DNA from: Bacteroidota bacterium
Lineage (GTDB): Bacteria > Bacteroidota > Bacteroidia > Chitinophagales > Chitinophagaceae
Assembly: GCA_005884665.1 (NCBI GenBank)
Contig: VBAT01000019.1
Coordinates: 68,496-132,495 of the forward strand
Direction of reading: 5' to 3'
Length of the DNA: 64,000 nt
This document shows positions 32,956 through 40,678 of this stretch, in pieces. The position numbers and the translations under genes were made by a program. The stretch's first letter is position 1. The number at the start of each line of letters is the position of its first letter. The notes beneath the pieces were generated by a model. It saw nothing but the letters and a program-made list of their open reading frames with translations. It searched no databases and was not told the origin of the DNA.

Positions 32956-33051
32956 AACTGCGTTTAAAATTAAAGCCGGGGTAACTTATCGTTTTGAACC
33001 ACGAGGCATTCTGTTCCATCATCCTGCCTTCTCATTACCCCTGGCGTTAAT

Positions 33052-34422
33052 CTATCGTTTGAAAACCGTTTTTGCCACCACAGTTTTATCGGTTTGCAAA
33101 TGAATAATGTAAAGACCTGTTTGCAGTTTATCAAGCACATCCACTTCTACGGTCTGGTCCTGCGTATGAATAGCATGTTGGGTTTGTATCACCCTGCCAG
33201 TAACATCAGTCAATAATACCTGCACGGGGTGAGTTCCTTCCTGGTAATTGATGAAGAATTTGTTGTCGAAGGGAACAGGATAAATATTGAAGCCTACCAT
33301 GATCTCCGAGACAACTTTAACGATCTTGCTGGTCAGTATGTTTCCTGTTTGCCTGTTAGTAAACCTGATCATATAATAGTTTTTTCCGGGTAAAGGATTT
33401 TTGTCAATGTAGTTAAAGACTGGACCACCAGTCCCTGGCGATGAAAGGCTGTCCACCGCGTAAAAATTCTTTTCATCTCCCGATCGCATGATCTCGAAAA
33501 TGCCTGGCTGATTAGAGCCGGTCTCCCATTGTAGTTTATTGCTGCCATCGATCTCGCTTGCAATATTGAATGAAATAAACCCGGCAGGCAGCACTGCGAT
33601 TGCGGCACATCCCATGCAGTTTGTAAATACTTGCGCAGCTCCCCAAAAATTCGGGTGACAGCCAAAAGGAATACAGCCCGAATTAGAAGTATGCCCGCTT
33701 CCTGCACATACCAATACTGTTGGATTGGACGTAAGCTGTCCATAAAATTCTGAGGACTGGTACACATTTACACATGCATTACCACTCGGCGCCGCATAAG
33801 TATTATTGACTTTATTGATCAACACGGCCATTTTGGTAGCGCTGCCATTTCCCAGGCACACACAACCTGCAGTAGATTGGTTATCCGTGATGATACCCCA
33901 GAACTCTGCATTCCCATTATTAACAAACTTTGAAAAAGCATTGCTGATGACAAAGTACTGGTTCGACATTTTGAAAACGGAACTGTTGAGGGCATTGACA
34001 AAGATATTTGGAGTAGTCGCTGACGCGGGATTCTCCATCGTGAGATTGCGCTGCAATTCGAAGGTCCCGTAGTTGTATACGGCACAATCGCCTTTGAACT
34101 GCAGCCCTGCACCGATACCTGAGCCAATAACAAGACGTCCACCCTGCCTGACAAAGATCTTTCCCGTAGTCATGTAGAATTTATCTACGGTCAGGTTGCC
34201 ACATACAACCAGGGTGCCACCGTCGAGCGTAAGCGAATTGATTGTAGCTGTGACGCCATAATACCATTTGGTAGTTCCCCCGGCAATTGTTTCGCCATCT
34301 GCTATCAATGGCTCGGTTCCATTGCAATCTGGAGGTGGAAGGGAAGTAAGACATTGGGGGAAAGCGATAATTGAAGAAAAAAGAAATGAAAACAGGAAGA
34401 AGATGGTGGTGGTTTTATTCAT
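33052..34422 (-). CDS. Secreted protein with type A T9SS sorting domain
   Basis: 456 residues from the ATG at 34422, where the signal peptide MNKTTTIFFLFSFLFSS begins; the track's extension (to 34506) has no leader character. The middle is rich in Gly, Asn and short strands (LTLDGGTLVVCGNLTVDKFYMTTG), like the parallel beta-helix surface proteins common in T9SS cargo. Several paired cysteines occur (GCIPFGCHPN, NCMGCAAIA). The last ~80 residues (FNIYPVPFDNKFFINYQ ... DVTGRVIQT ... LQTGLYIIHLQ ... KTVFKR) form a type A C-terminal sorting domain. The cargo function is unknown. Confidence 0.9.
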   Translation of the reverse strand: MNKTTTIFFLFSFLFSSIIAFPQCLTSLPPPDCNGTEPLIADGETIAGGTTKWYYGVTATINSLTLDGGTLVVCGNLTVDKFYMTTGKIFVRQGGRLVIGSGIGAGLQFKGDCAVYNYGTFELQRNLTMENPASATTPNIFVNALNSSVFKMSNQYFVISNAFSKFVNNGNAEFWGIITDNQSTAGCVCLGNGSATKMAVLINKVNNTYAAPSGNACVNVYQSSEFYGQLTSNPTVLVCAGSGHTSNSGCIPFGCHPNFWGAAQVFTNCMGCAAIAVLPAGFISFNIASEIDGSNKLQWETGSNQPGIFEIMRSGDEKNFYAVDSLSSPGTGGPVFNYIDKNPLPGKNYYMIRFTNRQTGNILTSKIVKVVSEIMVGFNIYPVPFDNKFFINYQEGTHPVQVLLTDVTGRVIQTQHAIHTQDQTVEVDVLDKLQTGLYIIHLQTDKTVVAKTVFKR

Positions 34423-34863
34423 AGGGCCATTTTTTTTGTTAGGATCCCGCGCAAAAACCCTTTTACACAAGCCATTTTTATTGAAGGCCTGTTTTCTCAT
34501 GGACATGATATATCCGTTTTTCTGATATTCTTAAGCGTCCACCGCTTTTACCGGTTGATCTCTTATTGGATTTACTTCCACAAGCTATAATTCTTCTTTT
34601 CTCCGAACAATCGTTAATGAAGCAAGTAAACGAAATGCTGCATGAACTAACCGGAAAGCTGCACGAACTGAATGCTGGATGCTGGATGTCGTTACCGCGA
34701 GGAGCGAAGCGACGACCCAACCAGATACTGGATGTTGAATGATCCAAAATATCTTGCAGCTACCTACTGGTTTCGCAACTGCCGCGGATAGCAATGACGC
34801 CAGCATCACGCATCTGGCATCCGCTATCAACTATCGAATGGCAGGCAGGCTATCGACCCCGGC
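34423..34863. other. 441-bp gap with dispersed repeats
   Basis: No gene is supported. GCTGCATGAACT and GCTGCACGAACT form an imperfect direct repeat (about 34637-34671), followed by GCTGGATGCTGGATG, CGAGGAGCGAAGCGACGAC and AGATACTGGATGTTG. The 81- and 89-residue frames here are products of these repeats. Confidence 0.6.
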
Positions 34864-35580
34864 CTATTTGCCTAGCCACGCTTTGAAGGCGCTGCTCCTT
34901 TTTTTGCTAACAATAACTTCTTTACCTGCAGTGGGAGACAGGTATAGCTTCAGCCGATTGCCAAACCAGGCATGAATCTCTTTTACACTGGGGATGGAAA
35001 TGATAAACGACCGGTTTACCCGGAAAAAGATGGCAGGATCAAGCAACTCTTCCAGTTGTTCAACCCGGTAATCCAGTAAAAATTTCTGGTTGTCGAATGT
35101 TCTTAAAAAAATAAACCGCTCTTCAGAGAAGAAATAAGCAATTTGTTCTACAGGTATCGACAACAGTTTCTGCCCCTGCTTTACCAGGAACCGTTCTTTA
35201 AAAGATTCGGGCTGTCGCTGTTCTTCCGGGCGGAATGTCTCTGCTTTTACTGCGTCTATTGTACTTTTTGCATTGCCATCAATGCCGTTTAAAATACCTC
35301 TTATGGTTTTATAGCGGTAGGCACGCATATTCAACTCTTCTGTTTTGGTAGAAAAAGTGACCGTTGCTTTAATGTCCCTGCCGGCTTTTTTTTCCAATTC
35401 CGACATTACGTTATTATTGGCAAGAATAATATCCGGTACTTTATTTCGACCGAGCCATTCTTCAGCGGCAGGGATGTCATCGGTAATACCAACAACATGT
35501 ATTGATTCGTCCAGTACGTAGAGGATATCTTTGATACGGTTTGCAATGGCTTTTTCCTGCTCGATCACAAGTACATTCAT
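34864..35580 (-). CDS. LytTR-domain regulator with degenerate receiver
   Basis: 238 residues. The C-terminal LytTR DNA-binding domain is well kept (FLVKQGQKLLSIPVEQIAYF, RVNRSFIISIPSVKEIHAW, LKLYLSPTAGKEVIVSKKR). The N-terminal half has the receiver layout but not its chemistry: the acidic pair is Glu7-Gln8, the phospho-acceptor position reads ILAN55 instead of an Asp, and the conserved Lys region is ILNG. Phosphorelay by Asp is therefore unlikely. It is isolated, with no histidine kinase nearby. The targets are unknown. Confidence 0.88.
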   Translation of the reverse strand: MNVLVIEQEKAIANRIKDILYVLDESIHVVGITDDIPAAEEWLGRNKVPDIILANNNVMSELEKKAGRDIKATVTFSTKTEELNMRAYRYKTIRGILNGIDGNAKSTIDAVKAETFRPEEQRQPESFKERFLVKQGQKLLSIPVEQIAYFFSEERFIFLRTFDNQKFLLDYRVEQLEELLDPAIFFRVNRSFIISIPSVKEIHAWFGNRLKLYLSPTAGKEVIVSKKRSSAFKAWLGK

Positions 35581-35682
35581 AACGGGGGTTTGTTCTACAG
35601 GCCAAATTTTAGAAGAATGCTGTCGCCATCAAACATGCCGTAGAACCAATTGCTTAAACAGATGAATGAATTGCCTTAAAGA

Positions 35683-36096
35683 TCATGACCATTCTCCCCA
35701 GTCCAGTTTGATCGCTATGTCGGGGTGGAGACTTTTCATAACGGGGCAGGTTTCTCCCGTATTTTTAAGGATCGCTTTAGTTTTTTCGTCAATATCTTTT
35801 AGTGGACCGGGTATATGAAATGTTAATTCTATGCCGCCAATCCTGCGTGGATCGGATTTCATTATTTTTAGCACTTCTACTTTAATGTCGTTGAGATCAA
35901 AGCCCATTGTCCGGGCTTTAATGCCCATAACGGTCAGCATGCAGGTGGCCAGGCTGGTTGACGTAATATCTGTAGGAGAAAACCGTTCACCTTTTCCATG
36001 ATTGTCGGTCGGAGCGTCGGTTTCAAACGCAGAATTGCTTTTCAGATGAGTACAGGTGGTACGTAGATCACCATTATAAACTACGGTCGAGGTCAT
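35683..36096 (-). CDS. OsmC/YhfA family protein
   Basis: 137 residues. The family pattern is clear: YNGDLRTTCTHLKSNSAFETDAP, SPTDITSTSLATCMLTVMGI and GETCPVMKSL, with the two redox cysteines (one in each half). OsmC proteins reduce organic peroxides; the YhfA branch is less well studied. It is monocistronic, 102 bp upstream of the LytTR gene on the same strand. Confidence 0.93.
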   Translation of the reverse strand: MTSTVVYNGDLRTTCTHLKSNSAFETDAPTDNHGKGERFSPTDITSTSLATCMLTVMGIKARTMGFDLNDIKVEVLKIMKSDPRRIGGIELTFHIPGPLKDIDEKTKAILKNTGETCPVMKSLHPDIAIKLDWGEWS

Positions 36097-36237
36097 TTCA
36101 ATTTTTACGCTAAATTTACGTTATTAAGCAGGAGGGAAATAAAAAAAAGAGAACTACATTTTGTGAATTCAGGGTAATAAGGGCATCCATTTATTTTTTT
36201 ATCCCGTTTATATTATCATTAAAACCAGGAATACTTC

Positions 36238-37047
36238 GTGAAGAAATTAAATTTTATCGCTATCGTCCTTCTTTTGGTCATTGGAGCCGCGGCGCAGGAC
36301 AGCACCGCCGGCAAGAATCTGAGCAAGGAAGAGAAGAAAGAAGCCAAGCGTAGAAAGGTTGCCGACATGATGCGGCAGGCAGAAGAAGGAGTATTGGTCT
36401 ATTCGAAGCAAAGCGTCCTGGGTATTCAGCTTCGTACCACCGGGTACGGCATTTTTTATGAGTTGGGCAAAATGAAGACCAACAAGAAGACCAATATTTT
36501 CCGTATCGACATCGCCGAAACAAAAAGCCACAAGGAAGAAAAACTGCTCGGTAATAATTTCTTCGGAAATTCTTTCATCTATGGCAAAAAGAACTATTTC
36601 TACCCGGTAACCCTGGGTTTCGGTCAACAGGTCATGCTCGGGCAAAAAGGGAACAAAAATGGGGTAGCCGTATCAATGCTATATAACGGGGGGATTTCGA
36701 TTGGATTACTCCGTCCTTACTATGTAGCTGTCAACGACCCTGCTACTGGAGAAAACAGGACGATCAAATATACAGACCAGGACAGCGCTTTATTCCTGGG
36801 TCCGACCATCACTGGCGGTGGGGGATTAGGTAAAGGCTGGAGCGAAATGAAGGTTACACCGGGCGTCTTTGCAAAATATGCACTGCGTTTTGACTATGGC
36901 CGTTTCAACGAGTCCGTCAACGGGCTTGAGATCGGGGCCAGCGTAGAATTTTATGCTAAAAAGATTCCCATCATGCTGCTCCAGAAGACCGATAAACAGT
37001 TCTTCCTTCAATGTTATCTCGCCGTAATTTTCGGAAAGCGGAAATAA
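36238..37047 (+). CDS. Secreted outer-membrane-type beta-barrel protein, function unknown
   Basis: 269 residues starting at a GTG with signal MKKLNFIAIVLLLVIGAAA. A basic/acidic helical stretch (NLSKEEKKEAKRRKVADMMRQ) follows, then alternating strands with Gly/aromatic turns (IQLRTTGYGIFYELGKMK, NYFYPVTLGFGQQVM, LGLEIGASVEFYAKKI). This is like Bacteroidota outer-membrane barrels of unknown function. No ATG upstream fits; GTG is supported because the signal peptide starts at once. It lies upstream of lipA but the 101-bp gap suggests separate transcription. Confidence 0.75.
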   Translation: MKKLNFIAIVLLLVIGAAAQDSTAGKNLSKEEKKEAKRRKVADMMRQAEEGVLVYSKQSVLGIQLRTTGYGIFYELGKMKTNKKTNIFRIDIAETKSHKEEKLLGNNFFGNSFIYGKKNYFYPVTLGFGQQVMLGQKGNKNGVAVSMLYNGGISIGLLRPYYVAVNDPATGENRTIKYTDQDSALFLGPTITGGGGLGKGWSEMKVTPGVFAKYALRFDYGRFNESVNGLEIGASVEFYAKKIPIMLLQKTDKQFFLQCYLAVIFGKRK

Positions 37048-37136
37048 GCAGCATTCATAGTTTTATGGTGAAAAGGTTAAGGTGATTTTGCCCAGGGCTG
37101 GCTTGTTCAACGCTTCCAGTTTGAGCTCCAAAATCG

Positions 37137-37144
37137 TATTTTTG
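37137..37144 (+). promoter_or_regulatory. -7 box directly upstream of lipA
   Basis: TATTTTTG, a perfect TAnnTTTG, ends four bases before the lipA ATG at 37149. A start site at the usual distance would give a leaderless or nearly leaderless mRNA. No -33 TTTG lies at the right spacing, so the call is weak. Confidence 0.35.
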
Positions 37145-37148
37145 CAGA

Positions 37149-38060
37149 ATGTCAGAAGTTACTGCCGCCACATTCCCGGGCACGAAACCCAAAAAGCCCG
37201 ATTGGCTCAGGGTTAAACTGCCAATCGGTGAAAACTACAAGCACGTCCGCAATTTGGTTGATCAGCATAAGCTTCATACTATTTGTGAAAGTGGCAACTG
37301 CCCGAACATGGGCGAATGTTGGGGTGCCGGTACCGCCACATTTATGATCCTCGGTAATATTTGCACAAGAAGCTGCGGCTTTTGCGCCGTAGCAACCGGG
37401 AAGCCTACTGAACTGGACTGGGATGAACCACAAAGAGTAGCAGAAGCTATTCATTTGATGAAAGTGAAACATGCTGTCATTACTTCGGTGGATCGCGATG
37501 AATTGAAAGACGGTGGTTCAACGGTCTGGCATAATACCATCAAGGCGGTAAAAGCCCTAAACCCCGGTACAACCCTTGAAACATTGATCCCCGACTTCAA
37601 AGGGAAAAAAGAAGATATTCAACGAATCATTGATGCAGCGCCTGAAGTGGTCTCCCATAATATAGAAACGGTAGAGCGATTGACAAAGCAGGTCCGCATC
37701 CAGGCTAAATATTGGAGAAGCATGGAAGTGATCCGGATCCTGAAAGAAGGAGGCATGCGCACTAAAAGCGGTATCATGCTCGGTTTGGGCGAAAAGAAAG
37801 AAGAAGTAATTCAGACCATAAAGGACCTTCGTGATAATGGCTGTGACGTGATAACCATTGGACAATATCTTCAGCCTACGCAAAAGCATTTGGCCGTACA
37901 TCGTTTCGTTCATCCCGACGAGTTTGCCGAATACCGCGAAACAGGCTACCAGTTGGGATTGGATTATGTTGAAAGTGGTCCGTTGGTGCGATCATCGTAT
38001 CATAGCGAAAGGCATGTGTTTGCAGGATTGGGAAGAAAAGAGTGGGAGGGAAGTCAATAG
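37149..38060 (+). CDS. lipA: Lipoyl synthase
   Basis: 303 residues, full length. The auxiliary cluster motif [12 protein letters not shown] (Cys46, Cys51, Cys57) and the radical-SAM motif CTRSCGFC (Cys72, Cys76, Cys79) are intact, with the closing region [15 protein letters not shown]. It inserts two sulfur atoms into octanoyl groups on lipoyl domains, as needed by pyruvate dehydrogenase, whose E1 beta gene is in this window at 10527. Confidence 0.97.
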   Translation: MSEVTAATFPGTKPKKPDWLRVKLPIGENYKHVRNLVDQHKLHTICESGNCPNMGECWGAGTATFMILGNICTRSCGFCAVATGKPTELDWDEPQRVAEAIHLMKVKHAVITSVDRDELKDGGSTVWHNTIKAVKALNPGTTLETLIPDFKGKKEDIQRIIDAAPEVVSHNIETVERLTKQVRIQAKYWRSMEVIRILKEGGMRTKSGIMLGLGEKKEEVIQTIKDLRDNGCDVITIGQYLQPTQKHLAVHRFVHPDEFAEYRETGYQLGLDYVESGPLVRSSYHSERHVFAGLGRKEWEGSQ

Positions 38061-38324
38061 CCGGGAGTTGATTGTACGGAGACGCTGGACTGATGCGGGA
38101 TACTGGATGCTAAGATGCGGGATGCACCATACTGACATGTGTCATTGCGAGCGTAGCGAGCCACTTAAATGCTGGTTACCCGCCTTCTCCTTTTGGAGAG
38201 GGAGAAGGAGGGTGAGTCGGATGCCGCTAGCACGCCCTCGTCATTGCGAGCGAAGCGAAGCAATAAGATGATGTTTACTCTCCATGTCCTTTGGAGGGTG
38301 AGGCCGAAGCAACAAATTATTTTA
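38061..38324. repeat. Mosaic of five dispersed repeats
   Basis: In order: GATGCGGGATACTGGATGC run (38093-38128), CATTGCGAGCGTAGCGAG (38142-38160), CTTCTCCTTTTGGAGAGGGAGAAGGAGGGTGAG (38184-38216), CGTCATTGCGAGCGAAGCGAAGCAATA (38239-38265), and CTCCATGTCCTTTGGAGGGTGAGGCC (38279-38304). The region is non-coding; frames here give HCERSEA / SLRAKRSN artefact peptides. It immediately precedes a frameshifted gene. Confidence 0.75.
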
Positions 38325-39309
38325 ATGGTTATAAAACGTGTTCTTTTTTTAGTTGCCATAAAGCTTTTCCTCTTTCCCGTGTTCTCCTTTGCACAACTTA
38401 GATGGCAGAATGTTGATTCCATGTTTCAGCCGCTGCCTCGATCTGTTCACGTATATTTCACGAACGAAAAAATAGATACAGGTGCATTCACCGCCTATTA
38501 CCTGGTAAGACAAAAAATTAGAGTTTACTGTTGACACAACATTGGACAGGCGGCTGACACCGGCAAAATTTTACGAAAAAAACAACCAGCCCCTGGCTGT
38601 GGTCAACTGCACTTTCTTTTCTTTTGCGACCAACCGGAATTTAAACGCGGTAATAAAGAATGGATCGATGGTTGCATACAATAACCATACAATTGCACGA
38701 CGAGGCAAAGACACATTAACCTATTTCCATCCTCTGGCCAGCGCTATCGGCATTTCTAAAAAAAGAAAAGCGGATGTTGCCTGGATCTTTACCGATTCAT
38801 CTATAAAACACCCGATCGCATTTGAACGGGAACCCATGCTGGTCAAAGATTCTTACCAATGGGTATCCAAATTTGTTTTCGCGCCTGAACTTCATCATTT
38901 TCCAAGTCGAGAAAAAAGAAGAGGCATCAAAGAGACCTGGAAAATGAAAACCGCAGTTGGCGGCGGTCCTGTACTTATCAGGGATGGCGAAATCAAAATT
39001 ACGAACAACGAAGAATTGAAATTTCCAGGTAAAGCCATAAACGACAAACATCCTCGCACCGCGATGGGTTACACAAAGGATGGTAGGTTGATCATCCTGG
39101 TGATACAGGGAAGAAGCGAATCCAGCGGGGGAGCGACCCTGGTCCAGGAAGCTCAAATTCTGAAGGACCTGGGCTGTTGGGAAGCCTTGAACCTGGACGG
39201 GGGAGGGAGCAGCTGCCTTTTAGTAAACGGCAGGGAAACTATAAAACCGTCTGATAAAGAAGGTCAAAGACCCGTGCCCGCGGTTTTTTTTATAAGGGTT
39301 TGGCCCTAA
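38325..39309 (+). pseudogene. Phosphodiester glycosidase (NAGPA/DUF2233-like) gene with a frameshift
   Basis: The first part (38325-~38508) starts with a signal peptide (VLFLVAIKLFLFPVFSFAQ) and the expected N-terminal strand VHVYFTNEKIDTGAFTAYYLV, then hits TGA at 38532. The second part, one frame further, continues as DKKLEFTVDTTLDRRLTP from 38509 and runs to 39309 with the conserved core: FYEKNNQPLAVVNCTFFSF, KTAVGGGPVLIRDGE, RTAMGYTKDGRLIILVIQGR and LNLDGGGSSCLLVNG. Joining at 38508/38509 gives a plausible ~327-residue enzyme. The net shift is +1 (one extra base or two lost bases) beside an A6 run. It may be a recent mutation, a phase-variable site or a sequencing error. The family removes GlcNAc from phosphodiesters. 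Confidence 0.82.
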
Positions 39310-39322
39310 ACGAAAAATAATT

Positions 39323-39354
39323 TTTGTATTAAATTTTAGTTTGGCATAGTTTTG
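39323..39354 (+). promoter_or_regulatory. Consensus Bacteroidota promoter for the small secreted protein gene
   Basis: TTTG (39323-39326), exactly 20 bp, and TAGTTTTG (39347-39354), a full match to TTTG-N20-TAnnTTTG. It lies 24 bp before the ATG at 39379. It is the best promoter in the window and overlaps the track's upstream start (39352), supporting the later one. Confidence 0.8.
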
Positions 39355-39378
39355 ACGACAACTATCCAAATTTCTTAT

Positions 39379-39570
39379 ATGAAAAGGCCAGTAGCAACCC
39401 TGTCTCTTCTGTTTGTTTGCATTGCTTTTTCTTCTGTCGTCGTTTCCACTTCTATCGCGGGTTTATGCAGATCGTTCTACAAAAATGATGGTAAAGGCAT
39501 AAATGTAAAGACTGCACCTACCCAGCAGAAATCTAACGACGACTATAAACAGGCAAGTGTAAAGCTTTAA
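39379..39570 (+). CDS. Small secreted peptide, unknown function
   Basis: 63 residues. MKRPVATLSLLFVCIAFSSVVVSTSIAG is a signal peptide; the mature part would be only ~35 residues, Lys/Asn/Gln-rich (FYKNDGKGINVKTAPTQQK). The promoter is consensus and the start is well placed, so expression is likely, but no homologue family is recognised. Alternatively it is a short anchored peptide. It converges on the ROK kinase gene. Confidence 0.65.
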   Translation: MKRPVATLSLLFVCIAFSSVVVSTSIAGLCRSFYKNDGKGINVKTAPTQQKSNDDYKQASVKL

Positions 39571-39590
39571 GGGAGGCAATTGTTTTTCAG

Positions 39591-40577
39591 TTATTTCATT
39601 TCCCACACCAGTGCGCTGGCGCCCAGTATGGCCGCATCCGCTTCTTTCAAATGACTAACTAGTATTTTTACTTTATTCTGAAAAACCTGGATCAGGTTTT
39701 CCTCCATATGTTCTCTCGTAGGTTTAAGAATGAGATCCCCTGCCTTTGTAAGTCCCCCAAATAATACGATCGCCTCCGGGCTGGAAAACATCACTGCATT
39801 GGCCAATGCCAGTCCCAGGATTTTACCGGTAAACTCGAATATATCCAAAGCAAGCCGATCGCCTTGTATCGCCGCATCATATACCGCTTTTGAATCCAAT
39901 TTATCCTCCGGCACTTTCCTAAGTAAACTATCTTCCTTACTTTTCTTGAGCATTTCAATTGCAGTGAGTGTGACGCCAGTGGCTGAAGCATAACTTTCCA
40001 GCGACCCTTTTTTGCCGGTTCCTTTATGTATTCGTCCATCGGGTATCACAATGGTATGACCCAGTTCACCGGCGAAACCATCATGACCATAAATCAATTT
40101 ACCGTTGGCAACAATACCGCTACCCACACCTGTTCCCAATGTGATCATGATGAAATCCCTCATTCCTTTGGCAGCGCCATACATCATTTCCCCGATCGCG
40201 GCTGCATTTGCATCATTAGTTAGCGTAACCGGGAGTTTGAATTTATGTTCGATCATTTTCGCCAAAGGAATAATCCCTTTCCAGGGAAGATTAGGCGCAT
40301 ATTCGATAGTACCTGTGTAATAATTACCGTTGGGTGCGCCTACGCCCATACCTTTCATACGGCCGATACCACCAGCTTTATCGATCAGCTCGGATAAGGC
40401 ATCATGGAGTTCGTCGATGAACGTATTTACATCTGAATGTTTTTTAGTGGATATTTCGCCGGAGAAAAGAACATTGCCATCCCGGTCTACGATCCCAAAC
40501 TTGGTTCCCGTTCCACCAATATCTATTCCTATTGCAAGCGCTTGCCCGACATTTGATTTGGATGCAGCTTTAGCCAT
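39591..40577 (-). CDS. ROK family sugar kinase without the zinc-cysteine motif
   Basis: 328 residues. ATP-site IGIDIGGTGTKFGIVD, sugar-site NLPWKGI and TNDANAAAIGE (catalytic Asp), and GTGVGSGIV with ELGH (His174). The usual CxCGxxGCxE zinc motif is replaced by HKGTGKKGSLE (184-194): all three Cys are absent (Lys, Thr, Ser in their place). It probably phosphorylates glucose (or a polyphosphate-dependent variant), which would feed the nearby glgC-glgA-glgB set. It is preceded by the terminator of the sugar-permease gene, so it needs its own promoter, which I could not find. Confidence 0.9.
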   Translation of the reverse strand: MAKAASKSNVGQALAIGIDIGGTGTKFGIVDRDGNVLFSGEISTKKHSDVNTFIDELHDALSELIDKAGGIGRMKGMGVGAPNGNYYTGTIEYAPNLPWKGIIPLAKMIEHKFKLPVTLTNDANAAAIGEMMYGAAKGMRDFIMITLGTGVGSGIVANGKLIYGHDGFAGELGHTIVIPDGRIHKGTGKKGSLESYASATGVTLTAIEMLKKSKEDSLLRKVPEDKLDSKAVYDAAIQGDRLALDIFEFTGKILGLALANAVMFSSPEAIVLFGGLTKAGDLILKPTREHMEENLIQVFQNKVKILVSHLKEADAAILGASALVWEMK

Positions 40578-40591
40578 CGTTAGTTGTGTTT

Positions 40592-40618
40592 AAAAAATCC
40601 CGCTGCACACAGCGGGAT
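40592..40618 (-). terminator. Terminator of the FHS permease gene
   Basis: On the minus strand ATCCCGCT - GTGTGC - AGCGGGAT is followed by TTTTTTAAA. It sits between the permease stop (40679) and the ROK kinase start (40577) and would stop most read-through. Confidence 0.85.
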
Positions 40619-40678
40619 GATAAATGTACGAAGGAAACCAATTGAAACCCGGTCGTCAGATCATCTCAGCGGGGTTTC

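Noticed and set aside
38165-38422. 85-residue minus frame and 121-residue plus frame start in the repeat mosaic
   Set aside because: The translated motifs (HCERSEA, SLRAKRSN types) come from dispersed DNA repeats. Only the part from 38325 is kept, as the first half of a split gene.
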